Position numbers and translations under genes: made by a program. This document shows, piece by piece, positions 43,488-51,507 of a DNA stretch of 64,000 nt. This DNA is from Candidatus Latescibacterota bacterium (lineage in GTDB: Bacteria > Latescibacterota > UBA2968). Positions within the stretch are counted from its first letter, which is position 1; each line of letters opens with the position of its first letter. The notes under the pieces are model-generated. The model saw nothing but the letters and a program-made list of their open reading frames with translations. It searched no databases and was not told where the DNA came from. The stretch is taken from positions 1 through 64,000 of the forward strand of contig JAJEDY010000004.1 in the NCBI GenBank assembly GCA_022821275.1. Reading direction: 5' to 3'.

Positions 43488-44521
43488 CCGAATCAGGGCT
43501 ATCATCCCGCTTTCTCAGATATGATAATGAACATGATTGTGCGTTCATTTCGGCATATCGCACAGCACGAGATTGTGGGCAGGGCAAGAGATATACCAAA
43601 AGAGAAAATTTACAGCGAAGTACCAATTTGTTATATAAACTGATAAGCAGGCGTTATCGCGTAATATCGGTTTTGGGGCAATTCAGGGATGGCAGGCAGG
43701 ATTCTTCGGAGCGAACATTTTTTGTTCTCAATCAGCATGATAGTGAACAGTTTGCCGAGCATATCATCTCTTTTGGGGAAGATTTTGAGCAGGATGCTGT
43801 TCTGATTATTCCGAAAGGTGCGCTGCAGGGTGGGGGTAAGAGCCGGACGTATTATGCCCGTACGAATGCGTGTGAGAACAATTTTTTGCGACTGTTAAAT
43901 AAGGAGAAAAAGTTCTTTGGTCGGACGCTTATAAACAGAGAGATTAAAGCGTTTTTTTCTCGCGTTAGTGGCAGAGACGCCGGTTGTATAAAAAAGATAA
44001 AGGCTGTTACACAACACAGAGACGCCGGAAATATTATGGGTCTTGACTTTTTTCACCGACTGGGACAAGAAGATTGGGAAGAAACAGAAATTTGTTTATC
44101 CGGTTTTTCTCTTCAGGCTAAAAGAGAACCGCGTCGTGAGTTTTACATCCCATCTCAGGAGATTCCCGAATATGTTGCCTGTGACGACGATGTGAATGAC
44201 TTTATAGAAACGGTTATGGATGGATTTGGTGGGCGGGATAACCTGTATCGCCTGACGGGTGCAAAAGGTGAACGCTATGGTGTAGATTGGTATGGCAACT
44301 TCTGGATGTTGTTACCAATGGCACCGAGCGCAACGAATGGTGCATCTTCTTGCTATATTACGTATTACCAGGATGATGACGTTTACACGGTAAGGTTTCT
44401 AAGTGGCAGACTGGATAGACCAAATGATCTGATGGTTATTTCTGAGCACGTTGGTCTGGATATACACGCACTGAAACCCGTGTATCAGGAAGAAACAAAT
44501 TCGTACCTATCGTTTGACTGA
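43475..44521 (+). CDS. Uncharacterised protein, third gene of the triple-AAA+ operon
   Basis: A 348-aa protein that overlaps the TPR gene by 13 bp. AAAGGA lies ahead of the ATG and the first codons (MDIL) copy those of the TPR gene. Residues 20-110 show the pattern AFISAYR..NLQRSTNLLYKLISRRYRVISVLGQF..E..FFVLNQHDS..F..HIISFGEDFEQDAVLII. Similar patterns occur in some phage or plasmid orphan proteins, as I recall, but the family is not named here. The C-terminal half has no recognised motif. It could be the effector of the operon. Confidence 0.7.
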   Translation: MDILTESGLSSRFLRYDNEHDCAFISAYRTARDCGQGKRYTKRENLQRSTNLLYKLISRRYRVISVLGQFRDGRQDSSERTFFVLNQHDSEQFAEHIISFGEDFEQDAVLIIPKGALQGGGKSRTYYARTNACENNFLRLLNKEKKFFGRTLINREIKAFFSRVSGRDAGCIKKIKAVTQHRDAGNIMGLDFFHRLGQEDWEETEICLSGFSLQAKREPRREFYIPSQEIPEYVACDDDVNDFIETVMDGFGGRDNLYRLTGAKGERYGVDWYGNFWMLLPMAPSATNGASSCYITYYQDDDVYTVRFLSGRLDRPNDLMVISEHVGLDIHALKPVYQEETNSYLSFD

Positions 44522-44931
44522 GCGGATCCCGACAGGAATCGTTGTTATCTTCAACGACATGTAAAAAAATAAGGAGGAAAGCGTAACGGCAAAGGAACGG
44601 GATATAGTATCGGATAGTTTTTAGATGTAGAGGTTCTTTGAAATCAATAGGTTAGATGATGTCCCATGTTTTATTTGCAACTTAGACCTGTATCCTGAGT
44701 TTGACAAAAAACAGATAATTATATAACCCATTGTATTATAGATACTTAGGACTTTTGACTAATTGAGGTCCGATCAAAAAGTGTCCGAACCATTGATCTT
44801 GACATCTGTGATTTATTTTTTATACATTGGTCATCTGTTCATATTGATAAGGAAGATCGGCCTTTTTTCGGCTATCCGAGAACATTTACAGATCTATCTT
44901 TATTAGTTGACCAATACACGGGAGGCTTTGT
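44522..44931. other. Gap between the AAA+ operon and the DUF262 gene
   Basis: This 410-bp AT-rich stretch has no supported gene. It contains a strong sigma-70-type promoter (44799-44827) and a 100-nt leader. A weak TCGTTG/CAACGA hairpin near 44539-44557 lacks a T-run. Confidence 0.6.
44799..44827 (+). promoter_or_regulatory. Predicted sigma-70 promoter of the DUF262 gene
   Basis: Perfect TTGACA (44799-44804) followed after 16 bp by TATACA (44821-44826). The leader is about 100 nt. It makes the DUF262 gene independent of the sigma-54 operon upstream. Confidence 0.65.
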
Positions 44932-46863
44932 ATGTCCACCATTGAACACAATCTTGAATTACTCACATTGAAGCAGGTTTTTGCTGAGGGAAAAAGATCA
45001 TTCAGTATCCCTGACTATCAACGCGGATACTCCTGGGAGGAAGACCAACGTAAAGACTTACTCAAGGATATAGAATATGGCATGAACGGAGAACACAGCC
45101 ACTATACTGGCACATTGGTTGCAGTCAGGAAAGACTCAAAGGATAATGACCGATTGGAAGAATTCGAAATAGTAGATGGTCAACAGCGACTGACAACTCT
45201 GATAATTCTCTTGTCCTGCATCGCTCATGCCTGTAAACGAATGAACGCTCCAGAACCAGAGGATTTGAGACATTGCTTTATTGAACAGGAAACCGAGGAC
45301 AGAAAAAACATCCGTCGCAAATTTATCTTATCAGATGAACAGGACTCTCTGTTTAGGGAGAAGGTTGATGAACCCGACTCAGACTCCAGTGGAAAAGTTA
45401 AAAACAAGGGCGATCAAAACATTGTTGATGCATTTGATCAGTTTAAGAAATGGTTGCAAGGACCTGAAAATGGAACATCTCTTTCTGAAATCTATAAATA
45501 TGTTACAAACAAACTCGGATTTCTGATGTACGCTCCCGATGACAAAAGAGAAATAGGTATCATGTTCGAAGTGATCAATAACCGGGGAAAACCACTGAGT
45601 GAATTGGAAAAAGTTAAAAACTATCTTATATATTATTCAGAAAAGAATGACGTTCAGAAGTTAAAAGACGCCGTGAAGGACAAGTGGCCAGAAATATTAG
45701 GACACCTTAATAGCTGTAATCACACATCCAACGATGACGAAAATGGGTTCCTTCGCAACTGCTGGATCGTATTTCAGGACGCTAAGAAAAACAAAAGCTT
45801 CAACGTCTATGACAACTTGAAAGACCGGTTCCCTACCACAGGGAGCGATTGGGAGCAGCTCGAAGAGTTTGTCGAATTTCTCGACAAATCAGCGCATACT
45901 TATCGGAAACTTTACACAAGAGAAGGAGTAACTGAAGATAAAGAAAAAGAATGCCTGACTCGTCTTGGGCATCAACCTGTATTGGCATCCGTTCTTCCAT
46001 TGATTCTTGCAATATTTAACCGCGAAACTGAACCCTCAACCAGAGTGCCTTTATTGCAACTGATTGAAAAGCTCAACTTTCGATTCTACGGAACAGGTAT
46101 TGCCTCCCGGTCTGATTCCAAGCAGGGAGAACTTTTTAGGTTGGCTCACGATTTCTATAACCATCATCCAAAAACTCGTGATGATGTGCTGATCAATGCA
46201 TCATGGCTGGAAGAACGATTGCGCGAATTTGTAAATAATAATGCCAAAGACAAAAACCTGATCAAACATCTGACTTTAGATATAGATGAATCAGGAGACT
46301 ACTATCACTGGTCATGGCTGAAATACTTTCTGGCAAGTTATGAGGGAAATTTGGAACGCAAGGAGGGAAGTGGGGAAAAATTAGAGCAATATCTGGCTGA
46401 GAGAGATCCTCAACATCCCAATGACTTTTATCACTTAGAACACATCTGGGCTGTTGCAGATACTACAAAGAAAATTGAAGACAAAGGTAATAAAAGGCGC
46501 CTTGGAAATTTTATATTACTCAAAGAACGTGTAAACCAAAGCATGCAGGACAAACCACCTGAAGAAAAAGTAATAGCGTACTTTCGCAACATAGAGAACG
46601 CGCCGGATACGCGGATGATCCGAGAGTTGAAATGTTTATTCGATAAAGCGAAGGAAGAGATAGAGATAGAACGCGAACGTAAGACAAAGGGATATTGGTA
46701 CGAAGTCTATGCACGATTTCTCGATCTGCACGAGGAAAAATATGTGAATTTTGCGTTAGATCGGTGGCGGGTTGAGGGTATTAATAAACCAGTGAAAGAG
46801 GTTACTCTTAACAGCCTCTCGGGCAGTAATGAGATTTATAGACTGAAATATGAAGTTGAATAG
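44932..46863 (+). CDS. GmrSD-like DUF262/DUF1524 protein
   Basis: A 643-aa single-chain protein. Its N-terminal DUF262 domain (ParB/Srx-like) has SIPDYQRGYSWEEDQ (24-38) and EIVDGQQRLTTL (about 82-93). Its C-terminal DUF1524 HNH-like segment is HLEHIWAVAD...RLGNFILLKERVNQS, in which the His and both Asn of an HNH site remain but the usual HIxP proline is Trp-Ala. GmrSD and related type IV enzymes cleave modified (often glucosylated) phage DNA. GGGAGG lies 7 nt upstream. It has its own promoter and terminator. Confidence 0.88.
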   Translation: MSTIEHNLELLTLKQVFAEGKRSFSIPDYQRGYSWEEDQRKDLLKDIEYGMNGEHSHYTGTLVAVRKDSKDNDRLEEFEIVDGQQRLTTLIILLSCIAHACKRMNAPEPEDLRHCFIEQETEDRKNIRRKFILSDEQDSLFREKVDEPDSDSSGKVKNKGDQNIVDAFDQFKKWLQGPENGTSLSEIYKYVTNKLGFLMYAPDDKREIGIMFEVINNRGKPLSELEKVKNYLIYYSEKNDVQKLKDAVKDKWPEILGHLNSCNHTSNDDENGFLRNCWIVFQDAKKNKSFNVYDNLKDRFPTTGSDWEQLEEFVEFLDKSAHTYRKLYTREGVTEDKEKECLTRLGHQPVLASVLPLILAIFNRETEPSTRVPLLQLIEKLNFRFYGTGIASRSDSKQGELFRLAHDFYNHHPKTRDDVLINASWLEERLREFVNNNAKDKNLIKHLTLDIDESGDYYHWSWLKYFLASYEGNLERKEGSGEKLEQYLAERDPQHPNDFYHLEHIWAVADTTKKIEDKGNKRRLGNFILLKERVNQSMQDKPPEEKVIAYFRNIENAPDTRMIRELKCLFDKAKEEIEIERERKTKGYWYEVYARFLDLHEEKYVNFALDRWRVEGINKPVKEVTLNSLSGSNEIYRLKYEVE

Positions 46864-46884
46864 CGGTTTTAGAAATAGGAAGGC

Positions 46885-46925
46885 AAGAGCGGACAATTTA
46901 CTCTGAGATTGTCCGCTCTTTCTTG
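46885..46925 (+). terminator. Rho-independent terminator of the DUF262 gene
   Basis: Perfect 13-bp stem AAGAGCGGACAAT / ATTGTCCGCTCTT with a 10-nt loop, followed by T-rich DNA. It ends the transcript 22 bp after the stop. Confidence 0.9.
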
Positions 46926-47015
46926 TTTTAGCAGCAGTAAAGCAATTTGAAACCGCAGACTCAGTTGACCGCTAATGCCATTGTATTGGGCTTGATGATC
47001 AGGGCATGGCTGGCC

Positions 47016-47108
47016 TTATAGCGTTATATCGTACATGCGCTCCATTGAGGCACTGAGTTCGCGGTCCGGTTTTTCAAGTGGCATTTTAGCCGGGAAGGGT
47101 GTTTGCAT
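47016..47108 (-). pseudogene. 5' fossil of a GH43/GH117-like glycosidase gene
   Basis: 47025-47108 aligns with the 5' end of the intact gene at 50293-51507 (51424-51507), with about 90% identity. The remnant reads MQTPFPAKMPLEKPDREL then SASMERMYDI, against MPSPFPAKLPHEKPDREL in the intact gene. After 28 matching codons it runs into ITL and a stop (47016-47018). It lies between the DUF262 terminator and the DUF4276 gene. A partial duplication or an insertion that removed the rest is likely. Confidence 0.85.
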
Positions 47109-47168
47109 AGGGGCCTTGGTGAAGAGGTGATCGGTAGGGCTGACGCAGGCATCGGTATAGATGTCCGG

Positions 47169-47771
47169 TTACTCGGCTTTTGCCTTCAGAGTATCGACGA
47201 GTCGTTTCGCATGGGGCGATGCGGCAATCACTCTGTCGGGGGCAATCTGCGCGAGGATATCGAACGCATGTTGCCCCTTTTCATATTCTCCTTTCGAAAC
47301 ACCCGAACGGGTCGCGTTTTTTAGGCCGTTCAACACATCGTTTTTTGCGATGTTCTCAATATCCTGACGAGCGGGAAGCGTCCTCTGGTTAAAGCCGTTT
47401 CCATAGTACGCAACGAGACAGTCCTTGTCGGCAAGAAACCACGCCTCCATGCACTGCACCATCAGATGTACCTGGTCGTCCGTAGTGCCCGAGGGTTGGT
47501 CCCAATTATCGCGTGCTTTCAGGTGTTGCCAGGATCCCGTTGCCACGGAGTCTTCGCTGTCAACCAACAGCACGATGAAGTCATCTTTTTTTGCCCCGCG
47601 GACTGCTGCACGAAAATCATTGAAGGCATCTCGCCGACTACCACTTGCGACTACGCGCGGCATTTGGCCTTCCAGGCCAGCTTTGCTAAAAAATTTGCGG
47701 AAACCCTCGCGACACTTGCTCCTCAGTAAATTCGTTTCCCCGCCACCTTCCACAAAGACTTTGATGTTCAC
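47169..47771 (-). CDS. DUF4276 protein with TOPRIM-like motifs
   Basis: A 200-aa protein with the DUF4276 pattern: FVEGGGET (7-13, acidic Glu8 and Glu12), VASGSRRDAF, VLLVDSED (Asp71 and Asp74) and MVQCMEAWFLAD. An N-terminal Glu and a strand ending in DxxD fit a TOPRIM-like fold. It starts with GTG and overlaps the upstream ATPase gene by four bases. In OLD, GajA and PARIS systems a TOPRIM nuclease acts with an ABC-class ATPase. This pair looks like a split version. Confidence 0.85.
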   Translation of the reverse strand: MNIKVFVEGGGETNLLRSKCREGFRKFFSKAGLEGQMPRVVASGSRRDAFNDFRAAVRGAKKDDFIVLLVDSEDSVATGSWQHLKARDNWDQPSGTTDDQVHLMVQCMEAWFLADKDCLVAYYGNGFNQRTLPARQDIENIAKNDVLNGLKNATRSGVSKGEYEKGQHAFDILAQIAPDRVIAASPHAKRLVDTLKAKAE

Positions 47772-48949
47772 CAGCGATTCCCTCCCAGGTCACCTCTGGT
47801 CCACAGGTCCCCAAGGCTATAACGCTCCAACCACTCGGCAAGGTCGGTTTTGTCAAGTCGGTGCATTTCCGTCTTGCCGTCGTGCTTTTCGCAGACTACG
47901 ACGCTCTCCGGTGTATCGGTCAAGGTGTCCACGAGCATGCCGGAGTGCGTTGTGACAATAAGCTGGCACTTTTGCGATGCCTCGCGCAACAGGTCGCTGA
48001 GGACTGGCAGAACGTCGGGATGCAGGCCCAGTTCCGGTTCGTCAATACAGACCAGTGGTGGGGGATTCGGGTGGCAAAGGATAGCCAACAGGCACAGAAA
48101 GCGCAGCGTACCATCAGATAATCGCGTTGCCGGAACTATGATATTTCCTTCCTGGACGAAGACTTGAACCGTTCCGCCTTCAATGCTGATATCCAGGTCA
48201 ATCACGCCCTCGTAGAGTTGGCGCATGGTTTCCAATATGCGATCTTTGACTTTTGGCTCCCGCTTCAACCGATTCAGCACCAGTCCCAGATTTCTTCCGT
48301 CTTCGAGCAAAAAGTCATTGGGCAGATCTGCTGGTTGTGGCTGACGCGGCGGCGTGCGGCGACCAAAGGAACTCTCGCGGTAGAGTCGCATGCGGTCAAA
48401 TGTTTCGCCAAGCCATGTCAGTTCCGGGTATTGATTCGGGTCCTTCCGCTGGGCAAGAATGGATTGCTGCAGATCGATCTGTTCTTGGATTAACGGACGT
48501 CGCGTTTCACCATTGTTGTGCGACTCACCACTGTAGTTCAGAAGGGCACTATCGCCGATCAACTCGTAATAGGTATAGGGATTTGTCTCAGAGTTGTATG
48601 CCTCTTTGTTTTCTAGCAACTCTTCTGTCAACTCGAATAGCTGGCCCCTCTCGGCGAATCCGAGGCAATATCGCAGTGCCGATCCCTTTGGGTTATCCAG
48701 AATCACTTCGATATGGGCTGGCGATGCTTGGGGATCTCCTCGCCAAATCCAGTCGTGGATGCCACCACCTTCCCGAATTGGGACCGTGAGGTCTCTGGGT
48801 GTGGCTTTCAGCAGGCCAATCGCCTCTATAAGATTGGACTTTCCGGAGCCGTTGGGGCCGATAAGAACATTCAGGGGACGAAGTTCCAGTGCTTCGGTGT
48901 CAGGCCCGAAGGAGAGCAGATTTTTTAGTTTGATGTGCTCTATAAACAT
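47768..48949 (-). CDS. OLD-like AAA ATPase paired with DUF4276
   Basis: A 393-aa ABC-class ATPase. Walker A GPNGSGKS (31-38), a QPADLPNDFLLEDGRNLG linker, ATRLSDGTLRFLCLL signature, Walker B LVCIDEPELGLHPDVLPVL and VTTHSGMLVDTL. It has no C-terminal TOPRIM; that role passes to the neighbour. A promoter just upstream (48987-49014) and AGGAC at 6 nt support the ATG at 48949. The 61-residue upstream extension contains that promoter and is excluded. An anti-phage role is likely by analogy with split OLD-type modules. Confidence 0.88.
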   Translation of the reverse strand: MFIEHIKLKNLLSFGPDTEALELRPLNVLIGPNGSGKSNLIEAIGLLKATPRDLTVPIREGGGIHDWIWRGDPQASPAHIEVILDNPKGSALRYCLGFAERGQLFELTEELLENKEAYNSETNPYTYYELIGDSALLNYSGESHNNGETRRPLIQEQIDLQQSILAQRKDPNQYPELTWLGETFDRMRLYRESSFGRRTPPRQPQPADLPNDFLLEDGRNLGLVLNRLKREPKVKDRILETMRQLYEGVIDLDISIEGGTVQVFVQEGNIIVPATRLSDGTLRFLCLLAILCHPNPPPLVCIDEPELGLHPDVLPVLSDLLREASQKCQLIVTTHSGMLVDTLTDTPESVVVCEKHDGKTEMHRLDKTDLAEWLERYSLGDLWTRGDLGGNRW

Positions 48950-48986
48950 GTCTCGTCCTTGTACATCAGCATATTCTTGCATGCGA

Positions 48987-49014
48987 ATTAATAACACGCG
49001 ATGCTCAGGTGTCA
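48987..49014 (-). promoter_or_regulatory. Predicted sigma-70 promoter of the ATPase-DUF4276 operon
   Basis: On the minus strand TTGACA (49009-49014), 16 bp, TATTAA (48987-48992), about 40 bp before the ATG at 48949. Confidence 0.6.
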
Positions 49015-49219
49015 AGAGAATACCGCGAATAGATATGCGAGTATTCGTGATGCCTTCTAAAATATCTACATCTAAATCGCCGTCAAAATCTCCTGCATGA
49101 AAGACAGAAGGCGTTATATCTATCTGCGACAAATCCGATCATCCATGACCATAAATATTGTCCTTCCCAGGACTTCCCATGTCAACCGTAGCCTCAAACA
49201 ATGGGATCTCCTATAAGGT

Positions 49220-50296
49220 TTATTTGGCGGGCGCGATGAAGATTTTGTCGCCTTCCTTACACCCAAGTGTCTTTGAGGCGTTTTCGTAGTTGCGGGCAAT
49301 CCTCAAGCGGCCTTCCGCTGTCAGGAATGCAACCCACTCTCCCCGTGGTACGTCTCCATAGGTGGTGGCAAGCAATACTGTGAACGTCTGCGCCCCATAG
49401 CTGACCTGAAAACGGGTTTTGGGAGAGATACCAAGTTGCTGCAGGTCGCCCTCGATAAATTCGGTGTTGATGTTGCCGTAGGTCGAGGAGAGACTCTCTA
49501 TCTTTGTGTAAGCCCCACCGTCCTTAAATTCAGCAGACGACACATGATCCGGAGCGATGGTCGCATCTTTGTCTCGTTCTATCGTGCCGGTGTCCAGATA
49601 GGCGTCGAGCGCACGCAACGCGGTTTCCCGTTCGATCTCTCTGAGGTTAACGTGTCCGTCGCGTGCCACAGACCAGAATACTGGCACACTCGGTGCCTTT
49701 GCCGCTTTCTGGATATACGCCTGGGGTCCCTTCGCTTCACTCTGGTTACTGACGAAGAGCAACGGGAGACGTGGGGTATAACGCCATTCGTGGGGGTGCT
49801 CTGCATCTCGCACTTGCAGTGCCGCTCCCAACGCGAGCAAGCCGTCATAACCTTCGGGAGCGGTCTCGGCGATCAGTGTCACGATCGCACCACCCATTGA
49901 GCTACCCTGTACAAGTACGCGTTCAGGCGCGCCATAAGTTTGGACAATGTGCTGGCGTAGCAGTTCGATGTCCGCTACCGCATCGACGACGATCGCTCCG
50001 TTGCGGCGGTAGCTGGTAGATGCGATCATCCAACCATCGGCAAGCAAATGCTGGTACGTGGGTGACTCTGTGCGAAATTCGGCGCTCAAGGGCGCATTTT
50101 CGGGGCGATAGCCATGAGCCAGCAGCAGGAGTTTCCCGTTCCAGGATTCCGGTACGGCGATGACGAATTTTGATTGCTGGAGTTGACCTTCTTCGGTGCG
50201 AAACTCAACTGCCTCTGCGGCTGGGACGAGCAGTCCGCCGATGAGCAGGAAACAGCACATCCCTTGCACGAGTGTTGAACGGTAGATCGTTTTCAT
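49220..50296 (-). CDS. Secreted alpha/beta hydrolase with SAM_HAT_C-like tail
   Basis: A 358-aa protein. The N-terminal signal peptide covers about 1-29 (GMCCFLLIGGLLVPAAEA). The hydrolase core has LLLLAHGYRPENAP (oxyanion), nucleophile G-S-S133-M-G in VLVQGSSMGG, and DGHVNL (catalytic His about 221). The last 90 residues (GNINTEFIEGDL to RGEWVAFLTAEGRLRIARNYENASKTLGCKEGDKIFI) match the C-terminal domain of SAM-hydroxide adenosyltransferases. The fusion is unusual. The gene overlaps the glycosidase gene by 4 bp and ends the operon. It is probably an esterase that deacylates a glycan. Confidence 0.85.
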   Translation of the reverse strand: MKTIYRSTLVQGMCCFLLIGGLLVPAAEAVEFRTEEGQLQQSKFVIAVPESWNGKLLLLAHGYRPENAPLSAEFRTESPTYQHLLADGWMIASTSYRRNGAIVVDAVADIELLRQHIVQTYGAPERVLVQGSSMGGAIVTLIAETAPEGYDGLLALGAALQVRDAEHPHEWRYTPRLPLLFVSNQSEAKGPQAYIQKAAKAPSVPVFWSVARDGHVNLREIERETALRALDAYLDTGTIERDKDATIAPDHVSSAEFKDGGAYTKIESLSSTYGNINTEFIEGDLQQLGISPKTRFQVSYGAQTFTVLLATTYGDVPRGEWVAFLTAEGRLRIARNYENASKTLGCKEGDKIFIAPAK

Positions 50297-51507
50297 GATG
50301 GCTCCTTGAAGGTTCCAATGGTGTTTTGGTCGGTATCATTCTGTTCTTTGAGGATTTGCTTTTGGAGGTATTCGGGCAATTTGAGGACCCGCTGGAAGTA
50401 GGTGGGTTCGTCAAAGCGCAGGTTGTTGTTTTTGAAGAGGGGACGGTCAATGTCGCGGCTGAGGTCGCAGTCGAATCGGGCGAGGACGGATTCGCTCATG
50501 CTGCCCCCGCCGTCCGGGTTGATGTGGCACAGTCCCCAGGTGATACCGCGGCCGTCGCCGTTGTCGGCAAATGCGTCGGGTACAAAGGGTCCGGGCGCGA
50601 CGGGGGGTACCTGGAGCAGGGATTTCATTTCGAAATGGAGGCCGTCGGGCGCGTATTGCACGGTGTTTTTTTCGGGTCCGTCCAGGCTGACGATTGCGGC
50701 GATGCCTTCTTTGTAGGGCCAGAGACAGGTTTCGTGGCCGGAGTTGAGGACGGGGTTTAGCGGTGATTTTTTGTATGGTCCTTCCGGACGGTCGGCTATG
50801 GCAACGCCCTGGGCGCGGATGATGTTTGCGCCGCCGCGTTTTTGACCGGGGGAGCCTTTGTAATACATATAGACTTTGCCTTTGTAGATGAGGGGGAAGG
50901 GGTCGTGTACGCAGTTGCAATCCCAGTCGTCGGGTCCGCCGGGTTCCACAATGGGTCTGCCCAGTCGCGTCCAGGGTCCATGGGGAGAATTGGCGATGGC
51001 GATGGTGACGGGGCACGAGTCGCCGCCCTGAATGACTTCGCTGTATGCCTGGTGGTAGAGGTAGTATTTGTTTTTCCAGACGAGGATGTCGGGGGTGCAG
51101 TTTGACCGCCAGCCAAATTCGCCTTTTGGTGGGCGCGTGGCGGCTGGTCCCCGTTCTTCCCAGTGAAAGCCGTCTTCGCTGGTGGCATACCAGATGTCTG
51201 CGAGGTCCCAATCGACAGAGGGGATGTCGTCGGTGGCGTTTTCGTGTCCGACGGGTGGGCCTTTTGTGCGTCGGCATGTGTACCAGACGTAATAGGTGCC
51301 GTCGATGCGGAGTACTTTGGATGGGTCGCGGCGAGAGACGTTGGGTTCTCGGGGGAAGCCTTCGAGGGGTGAGTATTTGAAGTTGCTGAAGAATTCATTG
51401 CTGCGATCTTCATGGGGATTCCATATATCGTACATGCGTTCCATTGAGGCGCTGAGTTCGCGGTCCGGTTTTTCATGTGGCAGTTTAGCGGGGAAGGGTG
51501 ATGGCAT
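50293..51507 (-). CDS. Five-bladed beta-propeller glycosidase (GH43/GH117-like)
   Basis: A 404-aa protein with SRRDPSKVLRIDGTYYVWYT, SNCTPDILVWKNKYYLYHQA and CVHDPFPLIYKGKVYMYY segments. Repeated DP-x-x-x pattern strands and tryptophan blades match GH43/GH62/GH117 propellers. The RRDPS..YYVWYT form resembles GH117 anhydro-galactosidases, which act on agar oligosaccharides. No signal peptide is seen, so the enzyme would act in the cytoplasm. It overlaps the upstream sulfatase by 23 bp; AGAGG at 7 nt supports the start. A duplicated fossil of its 5' end lies at 47016-47108. Confidence 0.82.
   Translation of the reverse strand: MPSPFPAKLPHEKPDRELSASMERMYDIWNPHEDRSNEFFSNFKYSPLEGFPREPNVSRRDPSKVLRIDGTYYVWYTCRRTKGPPVGHENATDDIPSVDWDLADIWYATSEDGFHWEERGPAATRPPKGEFGWRSNCTPDILVWKNKYYLYHQAYSEVIQGGDSCPVTIAIANSPHGPWTRLGRPIVEPGGPDDWDCNCVHDPFPLIYKGKVYMYYKGSPGQKRGGANIIRAQGVAIADRPEGPYKKSPLNPVLNSGHETCLWPYKEGIAAIVSLDGPEKNTVQYAPDGLHFEMKSLLQVPPVAPGPFVPDAFADNGDGRGITWGLCHINPDGGGSMSESVLARFDCDLSRDIDRPLFKNNNLRFDEPTYFQRVLKLPEYLQKQILKEQNDTDQNTIGTFKEPS

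Noticed and set aside
44522-44931. Possible small gene or RNA in the gap
   Set aside because: No start with a ribosome binding site and no convincing terminator hairpin was found.
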